Of a stretch of DNA of 64,000 bases, positions 57,671 to 64,000 are shown piece after piece; position 1 is the stretch's first letter; every line of letters begins with the position of its first letter. The translations under genes and the position numbers were made by a program. The notes below the pieces were generated by a model, which was not told the DNA's origin, ran no database searches, and saw only the letters and a program-made list of their open reading frames with translations. This DNA comes from JANRKF01 sp964518725 (GTDB lineage: Bacteria; Pseudomonadota; Alphaproteobacteria; Rickettsiales; SXRF01): positions 1 through 64,000 of the forward strand of contig CAZFKP010000001.1 of the NCBI GenBank assembly GCA_964518725.1, read 5' to 3'.

Positions 57671-59694
57671 GGGTGTTGGCCTTTCAGGGTTGAGATAACG
57701 AGGGATTCAGAAAGTAGCTGCGGTAGCACGACCGGCTCGCCGGACGGTGGAAAATACACATAGAGCGGCACGCCGTTATAGCCGAATTTTTTGAGGAATG
57801 ACGTGATTTCCGCATCGCGGTTTGTCCAGTCGGCAATCAGCAGCCTGGTACCGGTTTCCTCGAAGGCGGCACGGCTTTTTTCGGTGTTGATCGAGGTGCG
57901 CGCATTGACCTGGCAGGTCAGGCACCAGGCGGCGGTGGCATCGACAAACACCGGGGTGCCCGTGGCGCGCAGGTCGGAAAGTTTTGCTTCGGAAAATTTC
58001 ATCTCCTCGTCATGCGACGGGATGGCCATGCCGACACGGGAAAGCGCGCTAATGCCATTGACCAGCACGGCAAGCAACAGCAGCAAGATGGCAATGCGGC
58101 AGAAGGGGGAACGATCACTGCAACGCTCTTTAAGCCAGATGATAAAACTGAGCGCCAGCATAGTGATGAGCACGATCAGCAATCCCGCCGCGCCGGTTTG
58201 CTGGGTGAGCACCCACACCAGCCAGATGACGCTTGCAAACATCGGGAAGGCCATCAGTTGCTTGAAGGTCTCCATCCATGCGCCGGGGCGGGGCAGGTAG
58301 GATACTAATTTTGGAAAAATTGCAATCAACAAGAATGGCAGTGCTAGCCCAAGCCCGATCGACAGGAATACCAGCATCGACAGCACGGGAGGCAGTGTCA
58401 GCGTAGCCCCCACCGCCGTTGCCATGAAGGGCGCGGTGCAGGGGGTGGCAACCGCCGTCGCGAGCACGCCGGTGGCGAAGCTGCCGCGCAGTCCGTGTTG
58501 CGGCGTGTCGGCCAGCGCGCTGCCAAACAATACAGGCAATTCAAACATGCCCGCTAAATTAAGCCCGACCAAAAACAGCAGGATGGTGAGGAAGCCGACA
58601 AAGGGCGGCGACTGCATCTGGAAGCCCCAGCCGATGGATTCCCCAGCCATCTGTAGGCTGATGAGCACTCCGGCGATAATCGCGAACGACATCAGGACGC
58701 CTGCTGTGTAGGCCAGCGCCTGAGCGGCGATGGATTTGCGTTCACGCCCGGATTTCTTTGCGATCGCCAGTGCTTTCAGTGATAATACTGGCAGCACGCA
58801 TGGCATGAGATTCAGCACCAATCCGCCGAGGATAGCAACGAGCACCAGTACGATAAAGCTGTGTGGTGGCGGGGTAGGGGGGGCTTTGATGTCAAGCGTT
58901 GTGGCGGGACTGCTCGCGCCCGGCAGCCCCAGTTCAACATCGTACATGCCGGTTTTGCTTTCAAGGTATCCGGTCAGCTTGGTTGGCGGCGGTTCATCGA
59001 CATTACGCGCCACCGACAGCGTATTGCCGGAGAACTTCTGCGGCGCGGCGTAGAGAATCTGGTTCTGTTCACGCGGGAAAAAATAAAGGTCGCCGTCTTC
59101 AGCAACTTTTTCCGGTAGCATGATCTCAAAACTGTCTTTGGTGATGGTTGTCGGAAGCGGGACTCCCATTTTCTTTGGAATGGCGTTTAGTTCCTGCTTC
59201 AGTATTGCGCTTTCATGCCCCTCAAAGGAAGCTGCGGCTATTTTGATGCCGATGGCGAACTCGGCGCTTTCCGGCACGCAGATTTTATCGCACACCAGCC
59301 ATTCCGCTTTCAGGCGGATCGGAAAACTATCCCCGGCGAAATCCTCCGGCACACGCAGCTTGGCGGGGAGCAGCACGTCGTTTTTATAACCGTACACCAT
59401 GAGCACATCTTCCTGGATGCGCGACGGCAACGGCCACAGAATCTCAGTATGGTTGGTGCCTTCCGGCAGGATCCACGAAATCGTCGTCGGGATACCGGCG
59501 TCACCGGGATTTTCCCAGTAGGTATGCCAGCCTTCTTTAGGTTGCAGCAATAGCCCAATCGTAATCTCATCGCCGGGCTTGGCTTCGTAATGCGAGACCA
59601 GCAGCGATGCATCGGTATTGTCGTTCTTGACCATGAGCTGCGCGTAGGCGTTGCTCGTAACGAAGAAGGAAAGTAACAAAACCAGCAGGCGCAT
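57667..59694 (-). CDS. DsbD/ScsB-like thiol:disulfide interchange protein
   Basis: A 675-residue membrane protein. Signal peptide (LVLLLSFFVTSNAYAQ), an N-terminal periplasmic immunoglobulin-like domain with a Cys pair (CDKICVPES), then an eight-helix DsbD core (GLVLNLMPCVLPVLSLKALA; ATAVATPCTAPFMATAVG) with the two buried cysteines. A C-terminal periplasmic thioredoxin domain with AWCLTCQVN (CxxC) closes it. Electrons pass from cytoplasmic thioredoxin to periplasmic partners, most likely the redoxin encoded next. Confidence 0.93.
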   Translation of the reverse strand: MRLLVLLLSFFVTSNAYAQLMVKNDNTDASLLVSHYEAKPGDEITIGLLLQPKEGWHTYWENPGDAGIPTTISWILPEGTNHTEILWPLPSRIQEDVLMVYGYKNDVLLPAKLRVPEDFAGDSFPIRLKAEWLVCDKICVPESAEFAIGIKIAAASFEGHESAILKQELNAIPKKMGVPLPTTITKDSFEIMLPEKVAEDGDLYFFPREQNQILYAAPQKFSGNTLSVARNVDEPPPTKLTGYLESKTGMYDVELGLPGASSPATTLDIKAPPTPPPHSFIVLVLVAILGGLVLNLMPCVLPVLSLKALAIAKKSGRERKSIAAQALAYTAGVLMSFAIIAGVLISLQMAGESIGWGFQMQSPPFVGFLTILLFLVGLNLAGMFELPVLFGSALADTPQHGLRGSFATGVLATAVATPCTAPFMATAVGATLTLPPVLSMLVFLSIGLGLALPFLLIAIFPKLVSYLPRPGAWMETFKQLMAFPMFASVIWLVWVLTQQTGAAGLLIVLITMLALSFIIWLKERCSDRSPFCRIAILLLLLAVLVNGISALSRVGMAIPSHDEEMKFSEAKLSDLRATGTPVFVDATAAWCLTCQVNARTSINTEKSRAAFEETGTRLLIADWTNRDAEITSFLKKFGYNGVPLYVYFPPSGEPVVLPQLLSESLVISTLKGQHP

Positions 59695-59712
59695 GCGACC
59701 CTCGAATGGTTG

Positions 59713-60321
59713 TTAAACAGATGAAGCCTGACGTTGGCCTAGATAGCTTAAAAATTTACTAAAAGCATCGGCGCGGTGGCTGATACTATTCTTTATATTC
59801 GCGGGCAGCTCGGCAAAGGTTACATCATAGCCGTTTGGAATGAAAATGGGATCATAACCAAAGCCTTTCCCACCGCGCGGCGGGAAGGTGAGGGCGCCAT
59901 CTACTCGCCCTTCAAATGAATGTATCTGGCCGTCCGGCAGGCATAAGCTCAGCACGCAGGCGAAATAGGCGGGGCTTGTAAGTGTCGCGCCAGCTTCCCG
60001 CAATTCTTTCTCAATGCGCGCAAAAGCAATGGAAAAATCTTTTTTCTCTCCTGCCCAGCGGGCGGAGTAGACGCCAGGTGCTCCACCAATCGCAGGTACG
60101 ACCAGTCCGGAATCATCCGAGAGCGCGGCCATGCCGGAAGCTTGCATGCAGTGGCGGGCTTTAAGTTCGGCATTTTCAACAAAGGTGGCGCCGGTTTCTT
60201 CCGGTTCGTCGATGTTGTGCTCGCCAGCGGAGGTCACGGAAATGCCAAGCGGTGCGAGCAGCTCGCCGATTTCGCGGACTTTCCCCGCATTGTGGCTGGC
60301 GATCAGCAGTTCACGGATCAT
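59713..60321 (-). CDS. rdgB: Non-canonical purine NTP pyrophosphatase RdgB/HAM1
   Basis: A 202-residue house-cleaning enzyme that hydrolyses ITP, dITP and XTP. Motifs: LLIASHNAGKVREIGELL at the N-terminus, EETGATFVENAELKARH near residue 44, ALSDDSGLVVPAIGGAPGVYSARWAGE, and the purine pocket GGKGFGYDPIFIP, with SHRADAF near the end. The start overlaps rph by 4 bases. Pairing with rph is common. Confidence 0.96.
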   Translation of the reverse strand: MIRELLIASHNAGKVREIGELLAPLGISVTSAGEHNIDEPEETGATFVENAELKARHCMQASGMAALSDDSGLVVPAIGGAPGVYSARWAGEKKDFSIAFARIEKELREAGATLTSPAYFACVLSLCLPDGQIHSFEGRVDGALTFPPRGGKGFGYDPIFIPNGYDVTFAELPANIKNSISHRADAFSKFLSYLGQRQASSV

Positions 60322-61043
60322 GCCTTGCCCTTGGCAATCGCTTTAGCCTGTGCGTTTGCGAGTTGTTTGATACCTTTTTTCGCGAGCTTGTAGAGTGCTG
60401 CCACCTCTTTGTCGGTTACCGGCGCTTCTTCGGCGGTGCACTGGATTTCGACGATCTTGCCATCGGCGGTGAGGACATAGTTCGCATCCATGGTGGCGGC
60501 GCTGTCTTCCGGGTAATCAAGGTCAAGCACCGCATGCCCCTGATAAATGCCGCACGATACGGCGGCGAGTTGGTTGGTGAGTGGCGAGGATTTGAGCGCA
60601 CCTTTTTTGACCAGCGATTCAAACGCCAGCGCCAGCGCCACATAGCCGCCGGTGATCGAAGCGCAGCGTGTGCCGCCATCGGCTTCAATGACATCGCAAT
60701 CAATGATAACCTGCCGTTCGCCGAGCGCTTTCAAATCCACCACCGAGCGCAGGCTCCGCCCGATCAGCCGCTGGATTTCCTGGGTGCGGCCGGATTGTTT
60801 TCCCTTGGCGGCCTCACGCGGAACACGGCTCTCGGTAGCTCGCGGCAGCATGCCGTATTCCGCCGTTACCCAGCCTTTGCCGGTGTTCTTGAGGAAGGGC
60901 GGGGTTTTGTCCTCCACTGTAGCGGTGCAGAGTACCTTCGTGCCGCCGCAGGTGATAAGGCATGAGCCTTCGGCATGACGGCTGACCATCGGCTCGATGC
61001 TTACTTTCCTCAGTTCGTTGGCGTTTCGCTTGGATGGGCGCAT
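60318..61043 (-). CDS. rph: Ribonuclease PH
   Basis: A 241-residue phosphorolytic 3'-exonuclease that trims tRNA precursors. It begins MRPSKRNANELRKVSIEP. Further blocks include TVEDKTPPFLKNTGKGWVTAEY, LPRATESRVPREA, and the phosphate-site region VIDCDVIEADGGTRCASITG. Full length matches the family. Its first 34 bases overlap the end of the upstream plsC-like gene on the same strand. Confidence 0.97.
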   Translation of the reverse strand: MRPSKRNANELRKVSIEPMVSRHAEGSCLITCGGTKVLCTATVEDKTPPFLKNTGKGWVTAEYGMLPRATESRVPREAAKGKQSGRTQEIQRLIGRSLRSVVDLKALGERQVIIDCDVIEADGGTRCASITGGYVALALAFESLVKKGALKSSPLTNQLAAVSCGIYQGHAVLDLDYPEDSAATMDANYVLTADGKIVEIQCTAEEAPVTDKEVAALYKLAKKGIKQLANAQAKAIAKGKA

Positions 61044-61735
61044 AACCTGCTACTTTCTGTTTCGATGGTTTCTTGCAGTGTCCTTGAAAATTCTTGTTTC
61101 GGCAAGCCCGGAGGAATCGGTGGCAGGAAATGGATGGTAATTTTCCCTGGTGTTTTTAGGAACGCATTCTTCCCCCAATACACTCCGGAGTTGAGTGCCA
61201 CGGGGATCACCGGCACGCCAAGCTGGCTGTAGAGGGCGACGACACCCGGGTGGTAATCCGGCGCGGCGCCTGGGCGGGTGCGGGTGCCTTCCGGGTAAAT
61301 GACAATGGTGCGGCCTTCGGCAATGCGCGCCTTTGCATCACGTAGCATTTGTTTCATGGTGCTTGCCTTGCCGGAGCGGTCGATGGCGATCATGCCCATG
61401 CGCCATAAATACCAGCCCCAGCCGGGAATGCGGAGAAGCTCGCGCTTCAGTACATAGCACGGCGCATCGAGCAGCACGAGGAACACCAGCGTATCCCATG
61501 CGGACTGGTGTTTGGAGGCATAAATCACCGGTTCGTTGGTGAGGTGTTCGCGCCCCAGCACTTCGTAGCGTATGCCGATCAGACACCGAGCCAGCACCAG
61601 CGCGATGCGCGCCCACGGCCTTCCGGCGCGCAGCGATGTTTTCTGCGACACCAGAAAAAGTGGTGCAAAAATCACCGAGGCAACGAGCGCCCACAGGATG
61701 AACAGGATGTTGAAGGCGATACTGCGGAAGATCAT
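61010..61735 (-). CDS. plsC: 1-acyl-sn-glycerol-3-phosphate acyltransferase (PlsC type)
   Basis: A 241-residue inner-membrane acyltransferase for phosphatidic acid synthesis. An N-terminal hydrophobic helix (LFILWALVASVIFAPLFLV) is followed by the HX4D site in SKHQSAWDTLVF near residue 73. The substrate block VIYPEGTRTRPGAAPDY follows. The ATG at 61735 overlaps the end of the ydcF-like gene. The run ftsX-ydcF-plsC-rph-rdgB is tightly packed on the minus strand. Confidence 0.93.
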   Translation of the reverse strand: MIFRSIAFNILFILWALVASVIFAPLFLVSQKTSLRAGRPWARIALVLARCLIGIRYEVLGREHLTNEPVIYASKHQSAWDTLVFLVLLDAPCYVLKRELLRIPGWGWYLWRMGMIAIDRSGKASTMKQMLRDAKARIAEGRTIVIYPEGTRTRPGAAPDYHPGVVALYSQLGVPVIPVALNSGVYWGKNAFLKTPGKITIHFLPPIPPGLPKQEFSRTLQETIETESSRLCAHPSETPTN

Positions 61736-62349
61736 CAGATACTGCCGTTTTGGAGCATCATGTGGCGCAACTTGGCGGCGATGAGCTTGTGGAATTCCGA
61801 AAGGATCAGGTTGCGGGTCTCCGCATCCAGCGCCCATGAAAGGTCGCTATAATCGCGGGTTCCGACCGGGGCGGGAACCAGCACTACATTATCCGGCAGG
61901 AGGGTTTTGAACTCAATCAACGCCCGCGGCATGTGGTAATCCGCCGTGACCAGCAGCACCGACCGGTAGTGATGCGAAATAATCCAGTCGGCGCTTTCCT
62001 GTGCGTTGCCGATGGTATTCGCGGCTTCGCGGCCAAGGGTGATGCGCCCGGGCAAGAGCGAGGCAAGCCTGGTGCGTGTTGCCTCCGGCGCTTTCTCCAG
62101 CAAATCCTCTAGCGGAACTTCCTTGCCGACACCGCTGATGAACAACGCTTTGCCGCGTCGTGTGCTGAGTAACTCCAGCCCGTATTCCACCCGTCCACTG
62201 CCGCCGGTGAGTACGACGATGCCATCGGCATTTGCCTGTGGGTCAAGCGTGTAATAATTCGTGTAAATCGCAAATCCGCAGACGGCAGCCACCCAGACAA
62301 AAAACAGGAAGACGGTGCAAATGATGGTGCGGAAGACGCTGCCCATCAT
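61735..62349 (-). CDS. YdcF-family (DUF218) membrane protein
   Basis: A 204-residue protein with one N-terminal membrane helix (IICTVFLFFVWVAAVCGF) and a DUF218 domain. The domain shows ADGIVVLTGGSGRVEYGLELL, GREAANTIGNAQESADWI near residue 108, and SVLLVTADYHMPRA. Family members act in envelope glycan steps (ElyC, SanA), though the reaction is unclear. It overlaps plsC by one base and ftsX by 4 bases. Confidence 0.9.
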   Translation of the reverse strand: MMGSVFRTIICTVFLFFVWVAAVCGFAIYTNYYTLDPQANADGIVVLTGGSGRVEYGLELLSTRRGKALFISGVGKEVPLEDLLEKAPEATRTRLASLLPGRITLGREAANTIGNAQESADWIISHHYRSVLLVTADYHMPRALIEFKTLLPDNVVLVPAPVGTRDYSDLSWALDAETRNLILSEFHKLIAAKLRHMMLQNGSI

Positions 62350-63224
62350 AGAGTTTTCCGCAGCTGTGCCAGCACGGAATAGCGGGTGGCAAGCAGTACG
62401 ATCATCCCGCAGGCCAGCGGCATCACCAGCATCAGCGCCACATGCGGCATGGCGAAGCCGAAGGAGGGCAGGATCGGCGTATTGATGGCGGCCACCGCAC
62501 GCCCCAGCGCCCAGAACCCCAATGCAGCGGCAGCTACGCCAATCGCGGCGGCTTTCAGGCTGATTTTGAAATGTTCATACTGGAACTGGCTGGCGATATA
62601 GCCGTCTTCCGCGCCCATGCCATGCAGCAGGCTCACCGTCCGCTCATGCAGGTGCAGTGAGGCGCGGGCGCTGAACGTAATCATCAGGGTCATTGCACCA
62701 AGGATCGTGGCCACCAGTAGCACCGCGAGCCATTGGAGGATGTTGATAAATGCTGCAAACACCTCCGCCCAGCTATTATGGGTATCCAGTTCGATCATCG
62801 GGTCAATGGCGGCAAGCGAGGATTTCATCGCGGCAGCATCCAGTTGCGTGCCCTCATGGAGTGTTATTTCCAGCACCACCGGCAGCGCCATGTCGAACAG
62901 CGCGTCGCCATCGCCAATCCATGGTGAAAGCAGCCCGCGCAGCTCGCGCTCCGTGACTTGCTTGACCTCCAAAACTGCCTTGTCCTTGCCAAGCGCGGCT
63001 TTCACCCGGCTGGTTTTCTCATCAAGCTTTTCCAGCGAACCGGGAATAATCACCGACACCGCGCCGATATAATCCTGCCGGTGAGTACCCACCCAGCTGC
63101 CCAACGAGAGAACCAGCGCCAGCAACAGCGTAGCGAGCGCCACCATGATGCCGATATGCCATGGCAGGAAACGTTGTGCGTCATCCTTGGCAAAGGTGAA
63201 GTCAGATTTCATGGCATTATCCAT
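62346..63224 (-). CDS. ftsX: FtsX-like cell-division ABC-type membrane protein
   Basis: A 292-residue FtsX-type protein. An N-terminal cytoplasmic tail and helix 1 (VALATLLLALVLSLGSWVG) lead to a periplasmic domain (residues ~55-150). Three further helices follow (LAVLLVATILGAMTLMITFS; AAAIGVAAAALGFWALGRAV; VALMLVMPLACGMIVLLAT). FtsX normally works with the ATPase FtsE to activate septal amidases. ftsE, usually just upstream, is absent here: the upstream gene is divergent. The start may be 63224 or the Met at 63212. Confidence 0.88.
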   Translation of the reverse strand: MDNAMKSDFTFAKDDAQRFLPWHIGIMVALATLLLALVLSLGSWVGTHRQDYIGAVSVIIPGSLEKLDEKTSRVKAALGKDKAVLEVKQVTERELRGLLSPWIGDGDALFDMALPVVLEITLHEGTQLDAAAMKSSLAAIDPMIELDTHNSWAEVFAAFINILQWLAVLLVATILGAMTLMITFSARASLHLHERTVSLLHGMGAEDGYIASQFQYEHFKISLKAAAIGVAAAALGFWALGRAVAAINTPILPSFGFAMPHVALMLVMPLACGMIVLLATRYSVLAQLRKTL

Positions 63225-63322
63225 AGCCTATCGGCTGGCGGTATCAACTTTTTTGTGTTTAAAGAGGTTGCAACATTCCGTAAAAACGCCTAGATTAATA
63301 ACAAATAACTATTTGGATTAAG

Positions 63323-64000
63323 ATGACTGACGAAGAGTTAGATGGTGGTGGGGCGAGCGAAATTCCACTTGTCCGGTATCCGTGTTTGCGGGAGTTGTTG
63401 TCCTCGGTTGAGATGGTCAAACGGCATCTTGAGCGGCGGTTAGAAGAGCTGGAGCGAAAAGCTGAAGATAATCCAGCTGAGGATGAGCGCTACCGCAGGA
63501 TTAGGGAAGAAATATTTAAAGCGATTGTTCTACTCTATAAAAAGGAATTGCCCCCTGAGCTGAATGACCTGCCACTTGATTTGAATCATTTAAATCCTGA
63601 GCAGCAGAGAACCGTTGATGCCGTGCGTCGGCGTTTTGGCGACAAACTGCCAGAAGGCATGCATTGGACGGAAGGGCTGGAAGCCTTTTTTTCTCGGTTG
63701 TTTGAAGAATATAACCGGGACAAAAAAACCGGGCTGCTGTCACAGGATTTTCTTGAAGATAGCTTGAAGAAGATCATTGACATGCGTAGGGAAAGATTGG
63801 GCATCGGCGAGGATGTCAACCCGGTGACGGTGGTTGTCTGTGACTTGAATCAATTCAAATCCTTCAACACGAATATGGGATATCGCCTGACCGACCAGCT
63901 ACTGATTTCGATTACCAATCAACTTCGTAGGAATGCCAATGAATGGGATTTTGAGGAGCACTTGCCGCTTGCCCGCCTGAACTCAGCAGGGGATGAGTTT
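63323..64000 (+). CDS. GGDEF-domain protein (putative diguanylate cyclase), 3' end outside window
   Basis: The first 226 codons of a gene running off the window. The N-terminal ~130 residues are charged helices (EMVKRHLERRLEELERKAED). From about residue 133 a GGDEF domain begins: DKKTGLLSQDFLEDSLKKII, then VTVVVCDLNQFKSFNTNMGY with the metal-binding Asp, and the signature itself at the window end as NSAGDEF. The AGDEF form is active in some known cyclases, so activity is possible. An EAL domain may follow outside the window. Confidence 0.85.
   Translation, partial: MTDEELDGGGASEIPLVRYPCLRELLSSVEMVKRHLERRLEELERKAEDNPAEDERYRRIREEIFKAIVLLYKKELPPELNDLPLDLNHLNPEQQRTVDAVRRRFGDKLPEGMHWTEGLEAFFSRLFEEYNRDKKTGLLSQDFLEDSLKKIIDMRRERLGIGEDVNPVTVVVCDLNQFKSFNTNMGYRLTDQLLISITNQLRRNANEWDFEEHLPLARLNSAGDEF

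Overview
The window looks like chromosomal DNA of a flagellated, aerobic alphaproteobacterium. Supporting gene order includes rplM-rpsI-argC, pal-cpoB-tilS-ftsH, a chorismate mutase/hisC/tyrA set divergent from metX, and rdgB-rph. The genome is compact: many neighbours overlap by 4 bases (ATGA or TAATG), and most convergent pairs overlap at their 3' ends. I cannot place the lineage more finely from sequence alone.

Layout. 1-3.3 kb: end of a flagellar export operon (fliI', fliJ), an MFS lysophospholipid-type transporter, a CsoR-like repressor, a YcgN-like cysteine-cluster protein and a DUF4236 protein. 3.4-11.87 kb: a probable genomic island ending at tRNA-Arg(CCG). It carries a BigR/SqrR-like sulfide-responsive operon (ArsR repressor, rhodanese, TauE/SafE exporter, persulfide-dioxygenase-like hydrolase), a DUF2892 protein, Dps, a soluble CZB chemoreceptor, a cyanide-insensitive-type bd oxidase (cioAB plus a DUF2474 peptide), and remnants of a type I restriction subunit and a serine recombinase. 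12-26.5 kb: core genes (L13, S9, ArgC, FtsH, TilS, CpoB, Pal, an AsmA protein, two carbonic anhydrases) with several orphan genes between them. 26.6-30.3 kb: gyrA, a pseudouridine synthase and a small lipoprotein missed by long-ORF calling. 30.4-37.8 kb: one dense run of ExbB-ExbD-ExbD-TonB genes followed by the four dTDP-L-rhamnose genes and a glycosyltransferase-SDR fusion. 37.8-43.6 kb: D-amino-acid aminotransferase, a HAD hydrolase, tyrA, hisC, chorismate mutase and metX. 43.6-49.4 kb: three orphan genes wedged between metX and metW with overlapping coupling at both outer ends, then a large orphan with an HEXXH zincin motif. 49.5-64 kb: a second AsmA protein, a degenerate EAL protein, an atypical prepilin-peptidase-like protein, a glycerol-1-phosphate dehydrogenase, MltB, a single-domain response regulator, a redoxin/DsbD pair, rdgB-rph-plsC-ydcF-ftsX, and the start of a GGDEF protein that runs off the end.

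How the genes work together. The island reads as a self-contained package for surviving sulfide and oxidants: a thiol-switch repressor, sulfur oxidation and export, iron sequestration, a zinc/oxidant-type chemoreceptor and a sulfide-tolerant terminal oxidase. The rhamnose genes and the fusion glycosyltransferase probably build a surface polysaccharide; why they follow an energy-transducing ExbB/ExbD/TonB set is unexplained. The least explained DNA is the orphan set at 15.6, 24.9-26.4 and 43.6-49.4 kb, where cytoplasmic-looking proteins without recognisable families sit inside or beside conserved core operons.
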